Origin: Robiginitalea aurantiaca
GTDB lineage: Bacteria > Bacteroidota > Bacteroidia > Flavobacteriales > Flavobacteriaceae
Assembly (NCBI RefSeq): GCF_030380815.1
Contig: NZ_JAUDUY010000004.1
Span: forward strand, 248,001-312,000
Reading direction: 5' to 3'
DNA: 64,000 nucleotides
Shown here: one piece after another, positions 16,085 to 25,454 of the stretch
Numbering within the stretch: the stretch's first letter is position 1
Layout: each line of letters begins with the position of its first letter
Position numbers and translations under genes: made by a program
Notes under the pieces: generated by a model
What the model was told of the DNA's origin: nothing
The model's input: only the letters and a program-made list of their open reading frames with translations
Databases searched by the model: none

Positions 16085-17531
16085 TCAAACCTTTTCGAAA
16101 GAGCTCCCAAAGATCTTCGGAAACCCTGAATTTTAAAAGTACCCCCAGATAAACAACTGCGATCAGCACACTTTTCAAGGTAATGTTAACTATCGGATGG
16201 AAGGGGAAATCCATCCAGTAAAACAAGACAAACGTCCCAAGGGCAATCCCAAAAACCTTGAGGCTCTCCAGGCTCCAGGGAGTCAATCCAAATTTCCACT
16301 TCACAAAGAGCATTTTGACGAAATTGTAAAGTCCTGCGGAGATAAGTGTCGCCATTGCAGCACCCGTTAGTCCATGGGTCGGGATAAGCCAGGCATTTAA
16401 TAAAATGGTAAGCAAAGCGAGGATAACCCCCATCATAAGCAAAGTCCCATAGTATTTTGAATTATAGAGGATGGCGGTGTTGATTCCCAGGAAGGCGTCA
16501 AAAAGACGTACCAGTCCCAAAAAGAGAACCACGTAATACCCGCCCCGATAGTTCTCCGGGAGCAGTAAATAAAGATCTCCCAGGTTTAGCAGGATACCGA
16601 TAAAAATAAGGGCAGTTATTGCCAGAAGGGTTAGGGAGCTGCGTTTATAGAGTTTTTTTAAGCCATCCAAATCCCCGGCATTCATAAGGGATGCGGTCAG
16701 CGGATAGGTGATTTGATTCATCGAACGGAAGGGTACAATAATGACCGTGGCGATAAAAACAGCGACAGTATAGTAGGCCACGTTTTCAATTCGGATGTAT
16801 TGATTTATCATAAATCGGTCAATTTCAAGAAGTACTACAGAAACTGATCCGCCCAAGATGATCAGACTGCTGTATTTCAGGACATCCCTGTATCCGTCAG
16901 GTAAGGCAAGGTGGAAATGAAACGGCTGTAACCTGAGGGCATGCCAGGCCATGAGAAGAACCCGAAATCCGTAAAGCGATACAAGCCAAATAAGGAATTG
17001 GCCCTCCGAAAGGTAGCCCATGTACAGGAGCAGCAACAGAATACTAACCCCAATGCGGATAAAGACCTCTTTCAGGAATGTTCCAAGCGTGGACTTCAAA
17101 CAGACTTTGCTCCAGGCGAAAAAAATTTCAAAATAGGCCATAAACAGGCCGATCCAGAAAATGTGCCAGACATAATCCCCAACGATAATATTCTTCCGGG
17201 CGAGGAAACCACCAATCACATCGTTTGCAAAATAGCTATATGCGCCGAGGGGAATGATAATGAGCAAAGGGAGGATAAATACAAGGCTCAAGAAATCCTG
17301 CAGGCCACCCCGCTCTTTATAGGCTGAATAGAACTTTACAAGGGTATTCGGAATCCCGAATGACATAACGGGCATTAAAAGTGTGGCCGTGGAGAGCAAA
17401 ACCCCTACCAGCCCGAAGTAGGCATCCGACATCACCCGTGTATACAAAAAGAGCGTATTTACAGCACCCAGGGCAAAACCCAGGTAGGTAATCGCCGTAT
17501 TGGCAGCGGTCTGTCGGAGTACTATACCCAT
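16077..17531 (-). CDS. Polysaccharide flippase (Wzx/MOP superfamily)
   Basis: 484 residues with about 12-14 hydrophobic helices across the whole length. The N-terminus (R-Q-T-A-A-N-T-A-I-T-Y-L-G-F-A-L-G) and the spacing of Arg/Lys-rich cytosolic loops match oligosaccharide flippases of the MOP superfamily. It would move lipid-linked glycan units across the inner membrane. Its start overlaps the end of the upstream glycosyltransferase gene by 10 bp, which ties it to that pathway. The glycan made is not known. Confidence 0.87.
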   Translation of the reverse strand: MGIVLRQTAANTAITYLGFALGAVNTLFLYTRVMSDAYFGLVGVLLSTATLLMPVMSFGIPNTLVKFYSAYKERGGLQDFLSLVFILPLLIIIPLGAYSYFANDVIGGFLARKNIIVGDYVWHIFWIGLFMAYFEIFFAWSKVCLKSTLGTFLKEVFIRIGVSILLLLLYMGYLSEGQFLIWLVSLYGFRVLLMAWHALRLQPFHFHLALPDGYRDVLKYSSLIILGGSVSVVLLEIDRFMINQYIRIENVAYYTVAVFIATVIIVPFRSMNQITYPLTASLMNAGDLDGLKKLYKRSSLTLLAITALIFIGILLNLGDLYLLLPENYRGGYYVVLFLGLVRLFDAFLGINTAILYNSKYYGTLLMMGVILALLTILLNAWLIPTHGLTGAAMATLISAGLYNFVKMLFVKWKFGLTPWSLESLKVFGIALGTFVLFYWMDFPFHPIVNITLKSVLIAVVYLGVLLKFRVSEDLWELFRKGLKK

Positions 17532-18802
17532 AGGACTTCCTTTACGAGTCGTTCAGTTAATGCCCTGCGATGGAAGCCATCCACGCCTTTAGCGGTTATC
17601 GTCAGGGCACCCTTTTTATACCGCTGGTACCAGTCACTCAGTACGCGTTCCATCTCTTGCTGGTCTCCGTATTCGAAAGCTTTACCACATTTGCACTGGT
17701 CAATGAGGGACGCCACCTCCCACTCCCTGGGACCGATGGCCAGAATCGGACGGGCAGCTGACAGGTACTCAAAAAACTTGCCCGGGATAATCCCGCGGGT
17801 TTCGGGACTGTCAATTTCGATCAGCAGTAATACCTGGGTATTCTGCTGTTCCTCAATTGCCTTTTCATGGGGAATATAATCTGTAAGGTGCAGGTGCTCC
17901 TCCAAATTTTCATCCCTGAGCGCTGCCAACACTTCACCACTGACCGGACCGATCAGATCTATCTGAAGGTCGCGCTCAAAGTCCTTATCCTTTTCCGAAA
18001 GCGACCTGAGGGCCTTCCAGAGCGCTTTGGGGTTTCGACCACTTAGCAGGCTGCCGATATGGGACAGCCGAAATGCGCCCTCGGGTTGTTTACTATCGCC
18101 CTGAGGTCCCGAAAAGCCATTGGTGATTACATGTATAGGGCGCGTCGTAAGGCCGCTGAACTCATCCCGGGTCAGGGAACTGGTGGTGATAAGGGCATCG
18201 GCACTATTGAGTACACTTTTTTCAAGAATACGATGTTTCTTTTGGGCCCACCGGCTCAAAAGCAGTGCCTTGTGATACCCTATCGTAGTCCATGGATCCC
18301 GGAAATCGGCAATCCACCTTACGTCCATTTGTTCTTTTAAGCCTTGCCCGATCAGATGGATACTGTGAGGTGGGCCTGTTGTAATTACGCTATCTATACC
18401 CTCCTGATTCAGGATACCCCTGAGATAGCGGACGGAGGGTTTTACCCAATATTTCCGGGCATCCGGAATAAAGAGGTTGCCCCTAACCCAAAGCATCAGG
18501 CGTTCCATACGCCCTGGATTATCGCGGTTAATGATGCCCGAACTTATTCGCTTTGTCCTTGAAGCACTCAGCCGTTCCGCCAATTGATAAGGTTCCCAGA
18601 TTTTTTGTTGGTACACCTTTATGCCCGCGGGGACATGCACTTCCAGAGATGGATCCTCGAGGGGGTAATGTGCATTTTCCGGAGTATATATCACAGGTTC
18701 CACCCCGAATTCACGCATATAGGAGGCGAAGTACAACCACCGCTGTACTCCGGGACCTCCCGCAGGGGGCCAGTAATACGTGACAATAAGTACTTTTTGC
18801 AT
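17522..18802 (-). CDS. Family 4-like glycosyltransferase
   Basis: 426 residues, GT-B fold. The N-terminal half opens with V-T-Y-Y-W-P-P-A-G-G-P-G-V-Q-R-W, the acceptor-side glycine loop common in flavobacterial GT4 enzymes. The C-terminal half has L-S-H-I-G-S-L-L-S-G-R-N-P-K-A-L and a K-F-F-E-Y-L-S-A-A-R-P-I donor-binding segment. It is cytosolic. It lies 3 bp after the YfhO-family gene and overlaps the flippase gene by 10 bp, forming a surface-glycan operon. Confidence 0.87.
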   Translation of the reverse strand: MQKVLIVTYYWPPAGGPGVQRWLYFASYMREFGVEPVIYTPENAHYPLEDPSLEVHVPAGIKVYQQKIWEPYQLAERLSASRTKRISSGIINRDNPGRMERLMLWVRGNLFIPDARKYWVKPSVRYLRGILNQEGIDSVITTGPPHSIHLIGQGLKEQMDVRWIADFRDPWTTIGYHKALLLSRWAQKKHRILEKSVLNSADALITTSSLTRDEFSGLTTRPIHVITNGFSGPQGDSKQPEGAFRLSHIGSLLSGRNPKALWKALRSLSEKDKDFERDLQIDLIGPVSGEVLAALRDENLEEHLHLTDYIPHEKAIEEQQNTQVLLLIEIDSPETRGIIPGKFFEYLSAARPILAIGPREWEVASLIDQCKCGKAFEYGDQQEMERVLSDWYQRYKKGALTITAKGVDGFHRRALTERLVKEVLWV

Positions 18803-18805
18803 CTG

Positions 18806-21241
18806 TTAAGCTTCCTGCTTTCTGCGTTTGCGCAACAGGGTAAATCCGGTTCCGCCGAGAAGCAAAAGGGCCAGTAATACATTACTTGCCAGACTGATCT
18901 GACTTCCCTTTTGGATCACTTCAGGCTCAAACCTGAATTCGATTTTATGGGTCCCTGGAGGAACCAGCATACCTCTGAGGGCGTAGTTTACGCGAAAGTG
19001 CGTATGGGGTTGCCCATCGAGATAAACCTGCCACCCCTGGGGGTAATACATCTCTGAGAAAACTGCCATCCCTGCATTGGGATTTTCTGACGTATACGTC
19101 AACGCATTCGCTTTATAGGAATCCAGGGTAATCCGGGAGGTGGAATCTACCGCGAAGGTACCTGGAGTTATATCGGTAAACTCCCTGGTATTGACAATCG
19201 CTTCCCTGCCCGGGAGTACGCTATCCAAGGCCTGAATCGCCTGATCGGGGGAAGAGACTCCCTTTACGCGCTCTACAAACCAGGCGTTTCCAAGGGCATC
19301 CGGATTTACCGAGGCCCGTGGGTTTCCATCTTCATCGGTCTGAATGATATATTTGGTGTTGAGCATATCCAAAACACGCCGGTTGTTTTTATAAATGTGG
19401 AATTCGAACAAATCCCGCAACCTTTGGGGTTTCGCCGCGTGATAACCGCCCAGTGATTTATGGAAATAAGAAGTCCTGGCTCCATTCAGACCCTCGCCGA
19501 GATTCAGGACCCTGTAATAGCCCGTATCCTGGAGAATTTGTTGATCGGCCTGAGTCATGGCAAAGCTATTCCCCAATTGCCTGCGGGAGACAAAGTCTTC
19601 CTTGTTTACATACCGAAGGTCCACTCCTACCAAATCGGTAACGATAAGAACACCAAGACCCAATATCATCCATTTCGCAGGTAAACGCTTTTTGAGATTC
19701 ATCCACAACAGGACTGCCGTAAGTGCAATAAAAACCATGGTACGGAACGTATCCTGTAAATAAACAGCCTCCCTGTCCCGACGAATCAAGCCGACGAGTT
19801 CTTCTCCGTAATAGCGTTTTAGCACTTCGTCACTGGCGCCTGTAAAGTCAAAAAATGACTTCGATATAAATAATAGAACTCCCAGACCAAGCATTGTGAT
19901 AAAACTAATGGTCAAAGCTTTTCGTTTCTTGTTTTCTGGGGTCTTGGGATCATTCCAGGCCCGTATGGCCAGAATTGCCAGTATGGGTGCACAGAGTTCC
20001 AGAATCACCTGTATAGAGGAAACCGCTCGAAACTTATTGTAAAGCGGGAAGTAATCGATCATCAGATCCGTAAGGGCGGAGAAATTTTTACCCCAGGACA
20101 ACATCAGGGCAATCAGCGCTGCGGCCATTAACCACCAACGGGCTCGCCCTCGCACCAGTAATAACCCCAATAAAAATAGAAATGAAACGACCGCACCTAT
20201 ATAAGCGGGGGCAGCCACAATGGGCTGATCGCCCCAATAGAGTTGGAGGTTGTTGCTGAAATCCAGGGCTTGAGATCTGGAAACCCCCTGATCTGTAAGA
20301 AACTCAAAGGTTCGCGATTCGTCACCAAGGGATTCCACAGAACCTCCGCCATAAAGCCTTGGAACCAACAGATTCAAGGATTCCGAGATCCCATAACTGT
20401 ATTGCGTAATATAGTCCTTATCCAGACCGTTCAGGTCGGCCTTGGGACTCCCATCCGGATTTATCGTCAAAACAGATGGCCCCCTCGTACTCCAGTCCGC
20501 ATACTCACGTGTTGCCATAAGGGACGTGGCATTGACTGCGATTCCGAGCAGTGCTGCTATTAGAAGCAGGCCTGTAGATGTGAAAAAAGCTTTGAGTTGT
20601 TTGTCTCGTATGGCATCTGCCAGGTAAACAATACCCAGAGGGATTGCCAAAAACAGAAAGTAAAAGGTCATCTGGTAATGGTTGGCCTGTATCTCAAGGC
20701 CAACGGCAACTGCCGTTAGCAGGAATCCCCAGAGGTAATTGCGCCTGAAAGTTAGGATAATACCTCCCAGGACCATCGGCAAATAACCAATCGCATGTGC
20801 TTTAGCATTATGCCCTACGCCCAGAATGATAATGAGGTAGGTGGAAAAACCAAAGGCAAGTGCACCGAGGATCGCCAGGCGGTATTCTACTTTCATACAG
20901 CACATCAGGATATAGAATCCCAGGAAGTACAGAAAGAGATAATCTGCCGGGCGGGGCAGAAAACGAATAATGCGATCGAGTTTTTTTATGTAATCGTCCG
21001 GGTATCGGGCACCCAGCTGATAGGTGGGCATACCCCCGAATGCACTGTTGGTCCAATAGGGTTCTTCATCGAACTGCCGGCGAAAATCCTCCTGTTCCTG
21101 GGCCATCCCCCTGTACTGAACAATGTCTGACTGGTAAATCACTTTACCCTGCAACACGGGATGGAAGTACAGTAGTGCTACTACGGCAAAAAAAGCGATC
21201 GCAAAAAAATGGGTGAGGAAATTCCTGAAAACTGGATTCAT
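18806..21241 (-). CDS. YfhO-family multi-pass membrane protein
   Basis: 811 residues. About a dozen membrane helices fill the first 540 residues, followed by a soluble region that holds beta-strand repeats (about 570-780), then a last helix and a basic tail (L-R-K-R-R-K-Q-E). This is the YfhO/PMT-like (GT-C fold) arrangement. The family includes proteins for glycosylation of lipoteichoic acid in Firmicutes, and the flavobacterial role is unknown. The acidic residues of the first loop expected for GT-C enzymes could lie in the segment after helix 1 (Y-Q-S-D-I-V-Q-Y). It is followed 3 bp later by the GT4-like gene. Confidence 0.85.
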   Translation of the reverse strand: MNPVFRNFLTHFFAIAFFAVVALLYFHPVLQGKVIYQSDIVQYRGMAQEQEDFRRQFDEEPYWTNSAFGGMPTYQLGARYPDDYIKKLDRIIRFLPRPADYLFLYFLGFYILMCCMKVEYRLAILGALAFGFSTYLIIILGVGHNAKAHAIGYLPMVLGGIILTFRRNYLWGFLLTAVAVGLEIQANHYQMTFYFLFLAIPLGIVYLADAIRDKQLKAFFTSTGLLLIAALLGIAVNATSLMATREYADWSTRGPSVLTINPDGSPKADLNGLDKDYITQYSYGISESLNLLVPRLYGGGSVESLGDESRTFEFLTDQGVSRSQALDFSNNLQLYWGDQPIVAAPAYIGAVVSFLFLLGLLLVRGRARWWLMAAALIALMLSWGKNFSALTDLMIDYFPLYNKFRAVSSIQVILELCAPILAILAIRAWNDPKTPENKKRKALTISFITMLGLGVLLFISKSFFDFTGASDEVLKRYYGEELVGLIRRDREAVYLQDTFRTMVFIALTAVLLWMNLKKRLPAKWMILGLGVLIVTDLVGVDLRYVNKEDFVSRRQLGNSFAMTQADQQILQDTGYYRVLNLGEGLNGARTSYFHKSLGGYHAAKPQRLRDLFEFHIYKNNRRVLDMLNTKYIIQTDEDGNPRASVNPDALGNAWFVERVKGVSSPDQAIQALDSVLPGREAIVNTREFTDITPGTFAVDSTSRITLDSYKANALTYTSENPNAGMAVFSEMYYPQGWQVYLDGQPHTHFRVNYALRGMLVPPGTHKIEFRFEPEVIQKGSQISLASNVLLALLLLGGTGFTLLRKRRKQEA

Positions 21242-21259
21242 AGAGGGGTTTAACCGAAA

Positions 21260-21520
21260 TTATTCAATCTCTTCATATTCTATGTACTCTCCAACTTTTT
21301 TTCCTGAACGGGTTCGTATCGGAGGTTTTTTATCAATGATAACTTCACCTTCAGGGGTAGGATGTGATTGGTAGTTCGGGCGGTTTGTCGATGCCTGTTG
21401 AAAAAACTCACTCGTCTTTTTACGGGCAAATGCCAGGAGCCATGGCCGAAGGAGCCTGCCAATTGCCTTTAGCAAAAAGTACCCCATAAGAATCCATAAA
21501 ACCGTTTTCAATACTCCCAT
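21260..21520 (-). CDS. DUF4834 family small membrane protein
   Basis: 86 residues: a membrane helix at about 5-20, a basic stretch, then a polar C-terminus with P-P-I-R-T-R-S-G-K-K-V-G-E-Y-I-E-Y-E-E. This matches the DUF4834 family, known from flavobacteria with no assigned function. It is the first gene of the four-gene operon with the YfhO protein (18 bp spacing), the glycosyltransferase and the flippase. Confidence 0.82.
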   Translation of the reverse strand: MGVLKTVLWILMGYFLLKAIGRLLRPWLLAFARKKTSEFFQQASTNRPNYQSHPTPEGEVIIDKKPPIRTRSGKKVGEYIEYEEIE

Positions 21521-21597
21521 TATCTCGATTCCATTTATATCAAAATTACAATTTGCGCGTTGTATATACCGTACAAATGTCCTAAAATATAATTAAT

Positions 21598-22626
21598 ATG
21601 GCAGTTTCCCACCGCAACAACATTTGGAAAACGCAGCTTTTCGGACTATTCGCACTGGCATTTCTCAGCAGTACGTTGAGTAATGCACAATATACTGAGG
21701 TCATCAATTCCAACCGGCCCGGAGAATCCGTAGGTGCTTTTGCCGTGGGAACAGGGGTTATTCAACTGGAATCGGGATTTTTCTATGAACAGAGAGACCA
21801 TTCCCTTTTAGAGACGGATTCCCAGATTTTTGGTCTTGGTGTAGCCCTCAGGTACGGGCTGATTTTTGAATCTCTTGAGCTCTTTTATGAAGGGGCCTAT
21901 CAGACTCAGAATATCACCTACAAAACTTCAGGGCTTGAGGATAAATTCAGCGACTTTGGAAGGAATCGCCTGGGGCTTAAATACCTGATCTTCGATCCTT
22001 TTAAAGATCCGGAGCGTTCCAAACCCAATTTGTACAGCTGGAGGGCCAACAACACTTTTCAATGGCGCAACCTCATCCCTGCTGTCTCCGTTTACGCGGG
22101 TGCCAATTTCCTGTTTGGGGATAATCCGTTCTTTGGGCCGGATGAGCCCAGTATTTCACCACGGGTTATGGTGGCCACCCAAAGCCTTCTTACCCCCAGA
22201 TTTGTACTGACCGGAAATATTATTTACGATCGCATCGGTACGGATTTCCCGGCATGGAGCTATGTGATTTCGCTTTCACATGCTCTGAGAAATCCCAGAT
22301 GGAGTGTTTTCGTTGAGAATCAGGGAATTAAAAGTGATCGCTATTCAGATGTGCTGCTCAGGGGAGGAACGGCCTATCTTTTTAGCAAAAATTTTCAGGC
22401 AGACCTTTTTGTCGGCGGCAGTTTTAAGAATACTCCAAGTCGATTCTTTGGCGCTGTAGGTGTATCTTATCGACTGGACAAACACCAGGATAAACTCAAG
22501 CCCATTGAAGATCAGGATCCAAAAATTGGACGCAAAGACATGCGTAAAAAACAAAAGGGATCCGACAAGCCTAAGAAAAAGAAGGGGAAAAAGAAGAAAA
22601 ATGACGCGTCAGAAATCGATTGGTAA
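21598..22626 (+). CDS. Outer-membrane protein of the MetA-pathway/transporter type
   Basis: 342 residues with a signal peptide (L-F-A-L-A-F-L-S-S-T-L-S-N-A-Q). The mature start, N-S-N-R-P-G-E-S-V-G-A-F-A-V-G-T-G-V, is the typical opening of PF13557-like outer-membrane proteins. The following region alternates amphipathic strands, consistent with a beta-barrel. The last 45 residues are strongly basic (K-K-K-K-G-K-K-K-K) and probably lie outside the barrel. Family members are loosely called phenol-degradation transporters, but nothing here supports that substrate. It is transcribed away from the polysaccharide operon. Confidence 0.75.
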   Translation: MAVSHRNNIWKTQLFGLFALAFLSSTLSNAQYTEVINSNRPGESVGAFAVGTGVIQLESGFFYEQRDHSLLETDSQIFGLGVALRYGLIFESLELFYEGAYQTQNITYKTSGLEDKFSDFGRNRLGLKYLIFDPFKDPERSKPNLYSWRANNTFQWRNLIPAVSVYAGANFLFGDNPFFGPDEPSISPRVMVATQSLLTPRFVLTGNIIYDRIGTDFPAWSYVISLSHALRNPRWSVFVENQGIKSDRYSDVLLRGGTAYLFSKNFQADLFVGGSFKNTPSRFFGAVGVSYRLDKHQDKLKPIEDQDPKIGRKDMRKKQKGSDKPKKKKGKKKKNDASEIDW

Positions 22627-22690
22627 TGCAAGCTGCATACCTAAAGATGCCATTTTCCAACCTTCCCTTCTCCCCCTTGACATTTATGCC

Positions 22691-22698
22691 TAATTTTG
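22691..22698 (+). promoter_or_regulatory. -7 promoter element for the GNAT-like gene
   Basis: TAATTTTG is an exact TAnnTTTG match 18 bp before the ATG at 22717, and it excludes the TTG at 22696 as a start. Confidence 0.5.
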
Positions 22699-22716
22699 CC
22701 TTTGAAACTAAAGGCA

Positions 22717-23838
22717 ATGCTCAGGATCAAAGAAGTCCATTCGAAAAAAGAATTCAAGGCATTTGTCACCTTTCCTTTTGCGCTCTATAAGGATTCCCCT
22801 TATTGGGTCCCCCCGATTATAAAAGATGAACTGGACAGTTTCAATCCTTCAATTAATCCTGTTTTTAAACAAGCCGAGGCGCGATTCTTCCTGGCATGGA
22901 AGGGAAAACGTATCGTGGGGCGGATAGCGGCTATCGTCAATTGGGTCGAAATAGAGCAACTGGGGTTTTCCAAGATGCGATTTGGCTGGATGGATTTTGA
23001 GGACGACCCCGAGGTATCAAAGGCATTGCTGAGCAAAGTTGAAGAAATCGGCAAGTCGCACAACCTGGAGTATATGGAAGGCCCCATGGGATTCTCAAAT
23101 CTGGACAAGGTCGGGGTCCTCACTGAGGGTTTTGAACACATCGGCAGCATGATTACCTGGTATAATCACCCCTATTACAAGACGCATTTACAGGACTTTG
23201 GCATGACTGTAGAAAAGGAATACATCGAGAGTAAATTTCCAATGTCAAATGTAGATCCCGTAAATTTCGTCCGGGTCCAGAAAGTGATTCGGAAGCGGTA
23301 TAACCTAAGGCCCCTCAATTTTAAAAAAACTTCCGAAATCCTGCCCTGGGCAGATGAAATGTTTGAGGTCTTCAACACCGCGTATTCCCGTCTGGCCTCC
23401 TTTGTACCTGTATCCGAGGAGCAGAAGGAGTACTTCAAAAAGAAATATCTTACGCTCATCGATCCGAGATACATCAAATTTGTCGTTGATCAGGACGATC
23501 GCCTTATTTCGTTTTCCATAGTCATGCCTTCGTTTTCAAGAGCGCTTCAGAAAGCCCGCGGCTCTTTGTTTCCCACAGGTTTTTATCACCTGTTAAAGGC
23601 CCGAAAACAAAGCAAAGAGGTATTTTTCTACCTGATTGGCATTCTTCCGGAATACCAAAAGAAAGGGGTTACCTCCATTATTTTCAATGAATACTACAAG
23701 GAATTTGACAGACGCGGAATCGAAATGGGATACCGCACCCCTGAACTCGCGGATAATATCGACGTGCATCAAATCTGGAAACACTTCAAACCGGAGATTT
23801 ACAAACGACGCTGCACATTCCGCAAATCCATAAACTAG
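22717..23838 (+). CDS. GNAT-like acyltransferase, possible role in sphingolipid synthesis
   Basis: 373 residues without signal or membrane helices. The C-terminal part resembles a GNAT fold (F-Y-L-I-G-I-L-P-E-Y-Q-K-K-G-V-T-S at about 305-321, the acyl-CoA-binding strand-helix). The N-terminal part has W-V-P-P-I-I-K-D-E-L and a V-G-R-I-A-A strand, suggesting a second GNAT-like half. It faces the serine palmitoyltransferase gene across a shared terminator. Bacterial ceramide synthase is a GNAT-like N-acyltransferase, so an N-acylation step on 3-ketosphinganine or sphinganine is plausible. This link is inference from gene neighbourhood. Confidence 0.7.
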   Translation: MLRIKEVHSKKEFKAFVTFPFALYKDSPYWVPPIIKDELDSFNPSINPVFKQAEARFFLAWKGKRIVGRIAAIVNWVEIEQLGFSKMRFGWMDFEDDPEVSKALLSKVEEIGKSHNLEYMEGPMGFSNLDKVGVLTEGFEHIGSMITWYNHPYYKTHLQDFGMTVEKEYIESKFPMSNVDPVNFVRVQKVIRKRYNLRPLNFKKTSEILPWADEMFEVFNTAYSRLASFVPVSEEQKEYFKKKYLTLIDPRYIKFVVDQDDRLISFSIVMPSFSRALQKARGSLFPTGFYHLLKARKQSKEVFFYLIGILPEYQKKGVTSIIFNEYYKEFDRRGIEMGYRTPELADNIDVHQIWKHFKPEIYKRRCTFRKSIN

Positions 23839-23992
23839 GCACCGAAGGATCCCGTATATCCTCTTAAGTTTATTCCGATGGGGTCTCCTGATTTTAAAAG
23901 GAAGCCGCACAAGTGGGTCGTCCCCCTTCAGTCTTCTAATCCAATCCGGCACAGGTTGGCAACGGAAATTTCCAAAACCTTGTGAAGACAAA

Positions 23993-24020
23993 AAAACCCC
24001 GGAAGTATTTCCGGGGTTTT
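23993..24020. terminator. Bidirectional terminator between the GNAT-like and spt genes
   Basis: AAAACCCCGGAA (23993-24004) and TTCCGGGGTTTT (24009-24020) form a perfect 12-bp stem with a 4-base loop and A/T ends on both sides. It serves both convergent genes. Confidence 0.88.
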
Positions 24021-24042
24021 CATAGTTGTATAACAGGATTCC

Positions 24043-25302
24043 CTATTCCCCCATTGCGGCAGCCACAGCAGCAGACAGACGTTTATACGTTCCGTTTTGC
24101 AGGCGCTCACGTATTGTGGAAAAAGCGATCAGTGTTTCTTCGATGTCCTCGGCCGTATGGGTTGCCGTTGGAATCATCCTAAGCAATATAAGGCCTTTTG
24201 GAATTACCGGGTAAACCACTATTGAGCAGAAAATACCGTGATTCTCCCGCAGATCTTTGACAAGAGCCATAGCTTCCGGGATGCTACCGTTCAGGTACAC
24301 AGGGGTGACACAGCTGGTGGTGGTTCCGATATCGAAACCGCGGTCTTTCAGGCCGTTCTGCAGCATATTGACATTTTCCCATAACTTGTTTTTGAGCTCG
24401 GGTCTGGTTTTTAACATGTCCAGACGCTTGAGTGCCCCTTTTACATAGATCATGGGAAGGGATTTAGCGAACATCTGAGAACGCATATTGTATTTCAGAT
24501 AATCGATAATCTCAGTGTCCGCTGCCAGGAATGCTCCAATTCCCGCCATGGATTTTGCAAAAGTGGCAAAATACACATCAATATCCTCCTGTATGCCCTG
24601 TTCTTCTCCAGCTCCGGCTCCGGTTTTTCCGAGGGTTCCAAAACCGTGGGCGTCATCCACGAGCAACCTAAAACTGTATTTTTCCTTCAGGGCTACGATC
24701 TCTTTAAGTTTCCCCTGCTCTCCGCGCATTCCGAATACACCCTCTGAAATCACCAGGATCCCACCCCCGGTCTGTTCTGCCATGCGGGTAGCCCTTTCGA
24801 GGTTTTTTTCGAGGGATTCAATATCGTTATGCTTAAAGGTGAAGCGCTTACCTAAATGAAGCCGGACTCCATCGATAATACAGGCATGCGAGTCTACATC
24901 ATAGACAATGATGTCATCCTTTGAAACAAGGGCATCAATTGCCGACATAATCCCCTGGTACCCGAAATTAAGAAGGTATGAAGACTGCTTCCCCACAAAT
25001 TCAGCCAGTTCTTTTTCCAGCTGTTCGTGAAATGAAGTATGACCGCTCATCATACGGGCGCCCATAGGATATGCCGCTCCGTATTCAAGTGCTGCTGCCC
25101 CATCTACTTCTTTAATTTCCGGCAAATTCGCCATTCCCAAATAGTCGTTGATACTCCAGGTAATCACATCTCTGCCCTGGAATTTCATCCGATTCGAAAT
25201 GGGTCCTTCCAGCTTCGGAAACACAAAATAGCCTTCAGCCTGAGCTGCCCATTTACCCAGTGGCCCTTTGTTTTCAATAATTCTATCAAATAAATCTCTC
25301 AT
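24043..25302 (-). CDS. spt: Serine palmitoyltransferase (alpha-oxoamine synthase family)
   Basis: 419 residues. It is a PLP enzyme: D-D-A-H-G-F-G at 216-222 (cofactor-stacking His219) and the lysine of T-F-A-K-S-M (Lys250) that forms the Schiff base. The start M-R-D-L-F-D-R-I-I-E-N and the segment S-I-N-D-Y-L-G-M-A are characteristic of the Bacteroidota serine palmitoyltransferase, which makes 3-ketosphinganine from serine and palmitoyl-CoA as the first step of sphingolipid synthesis. AONS/KBL paralogues are the alternative, but no biotin or threonine genes are adjacent. The ATG at 25302 is chosen over an upstream one because the family start matches. Confidence 0.83.
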   Translation of the reverse strand: MRDLFDRIIENKGPLGKWAAQAEGYFVFPKLEGPISNRMKFQGRDVITWSINDYLGMANLPEIKEVDGAAALEYGAAYPMGARMMSGHTSFHEQLEKELAEFVGKQSSYLLNFGYQGIMSAIDALVSKDDIIVYDVDSHACIIDGVRLHLGKRFTFKHNDIESLEKNLERATRMAEQTGGGILVISEGVFGMRGEQGKLKEIVALKEKYSFRLLVDDAHGFGTLGKTGAGAGEEQGIQEDIDVYFATFAKSMAGIGAFLAADTEIIDYLKYNMRSQMFAKSLPMIYVKGALKRLDMLKTRPELKNKLWENVNMLQNGLKDRGFDIGTTTSCVTPVYLNGSIPEAMALVKDLRENHGIFCSIVVYPVIPKGLILLRMIPTATHTAEDIEETLIAFSTIRERLQNGTYKRLSAAVAAAMGE

Positions 25303-25368
25303 GAATTCGCAGTAAGAATTTGTGCTCTTTTGGATTTTTCGTGCGCAAAAGCACGTGCCTTCAGGAGG

Positions 25369-25376
25369 CAAAAGTA
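25369..25376 (-). promoter_or_regulatory. -7 promoter element for spt
   Basis: On the minus strand TACTTTTG, an exact TAnnTTTG match, about 65 nt upstream of the ATG at 25302. The leader contains the inverted motif GCACGTGC. Confidence 0.45.
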
Positions 25377-25454
25377 GTTAAATTTATATAGGAATCATAG
25401 CACCGCAAAGGGATCCTTGCGGTCAGGGGTTTACTTAACTTTGAAAAGGAGGTA

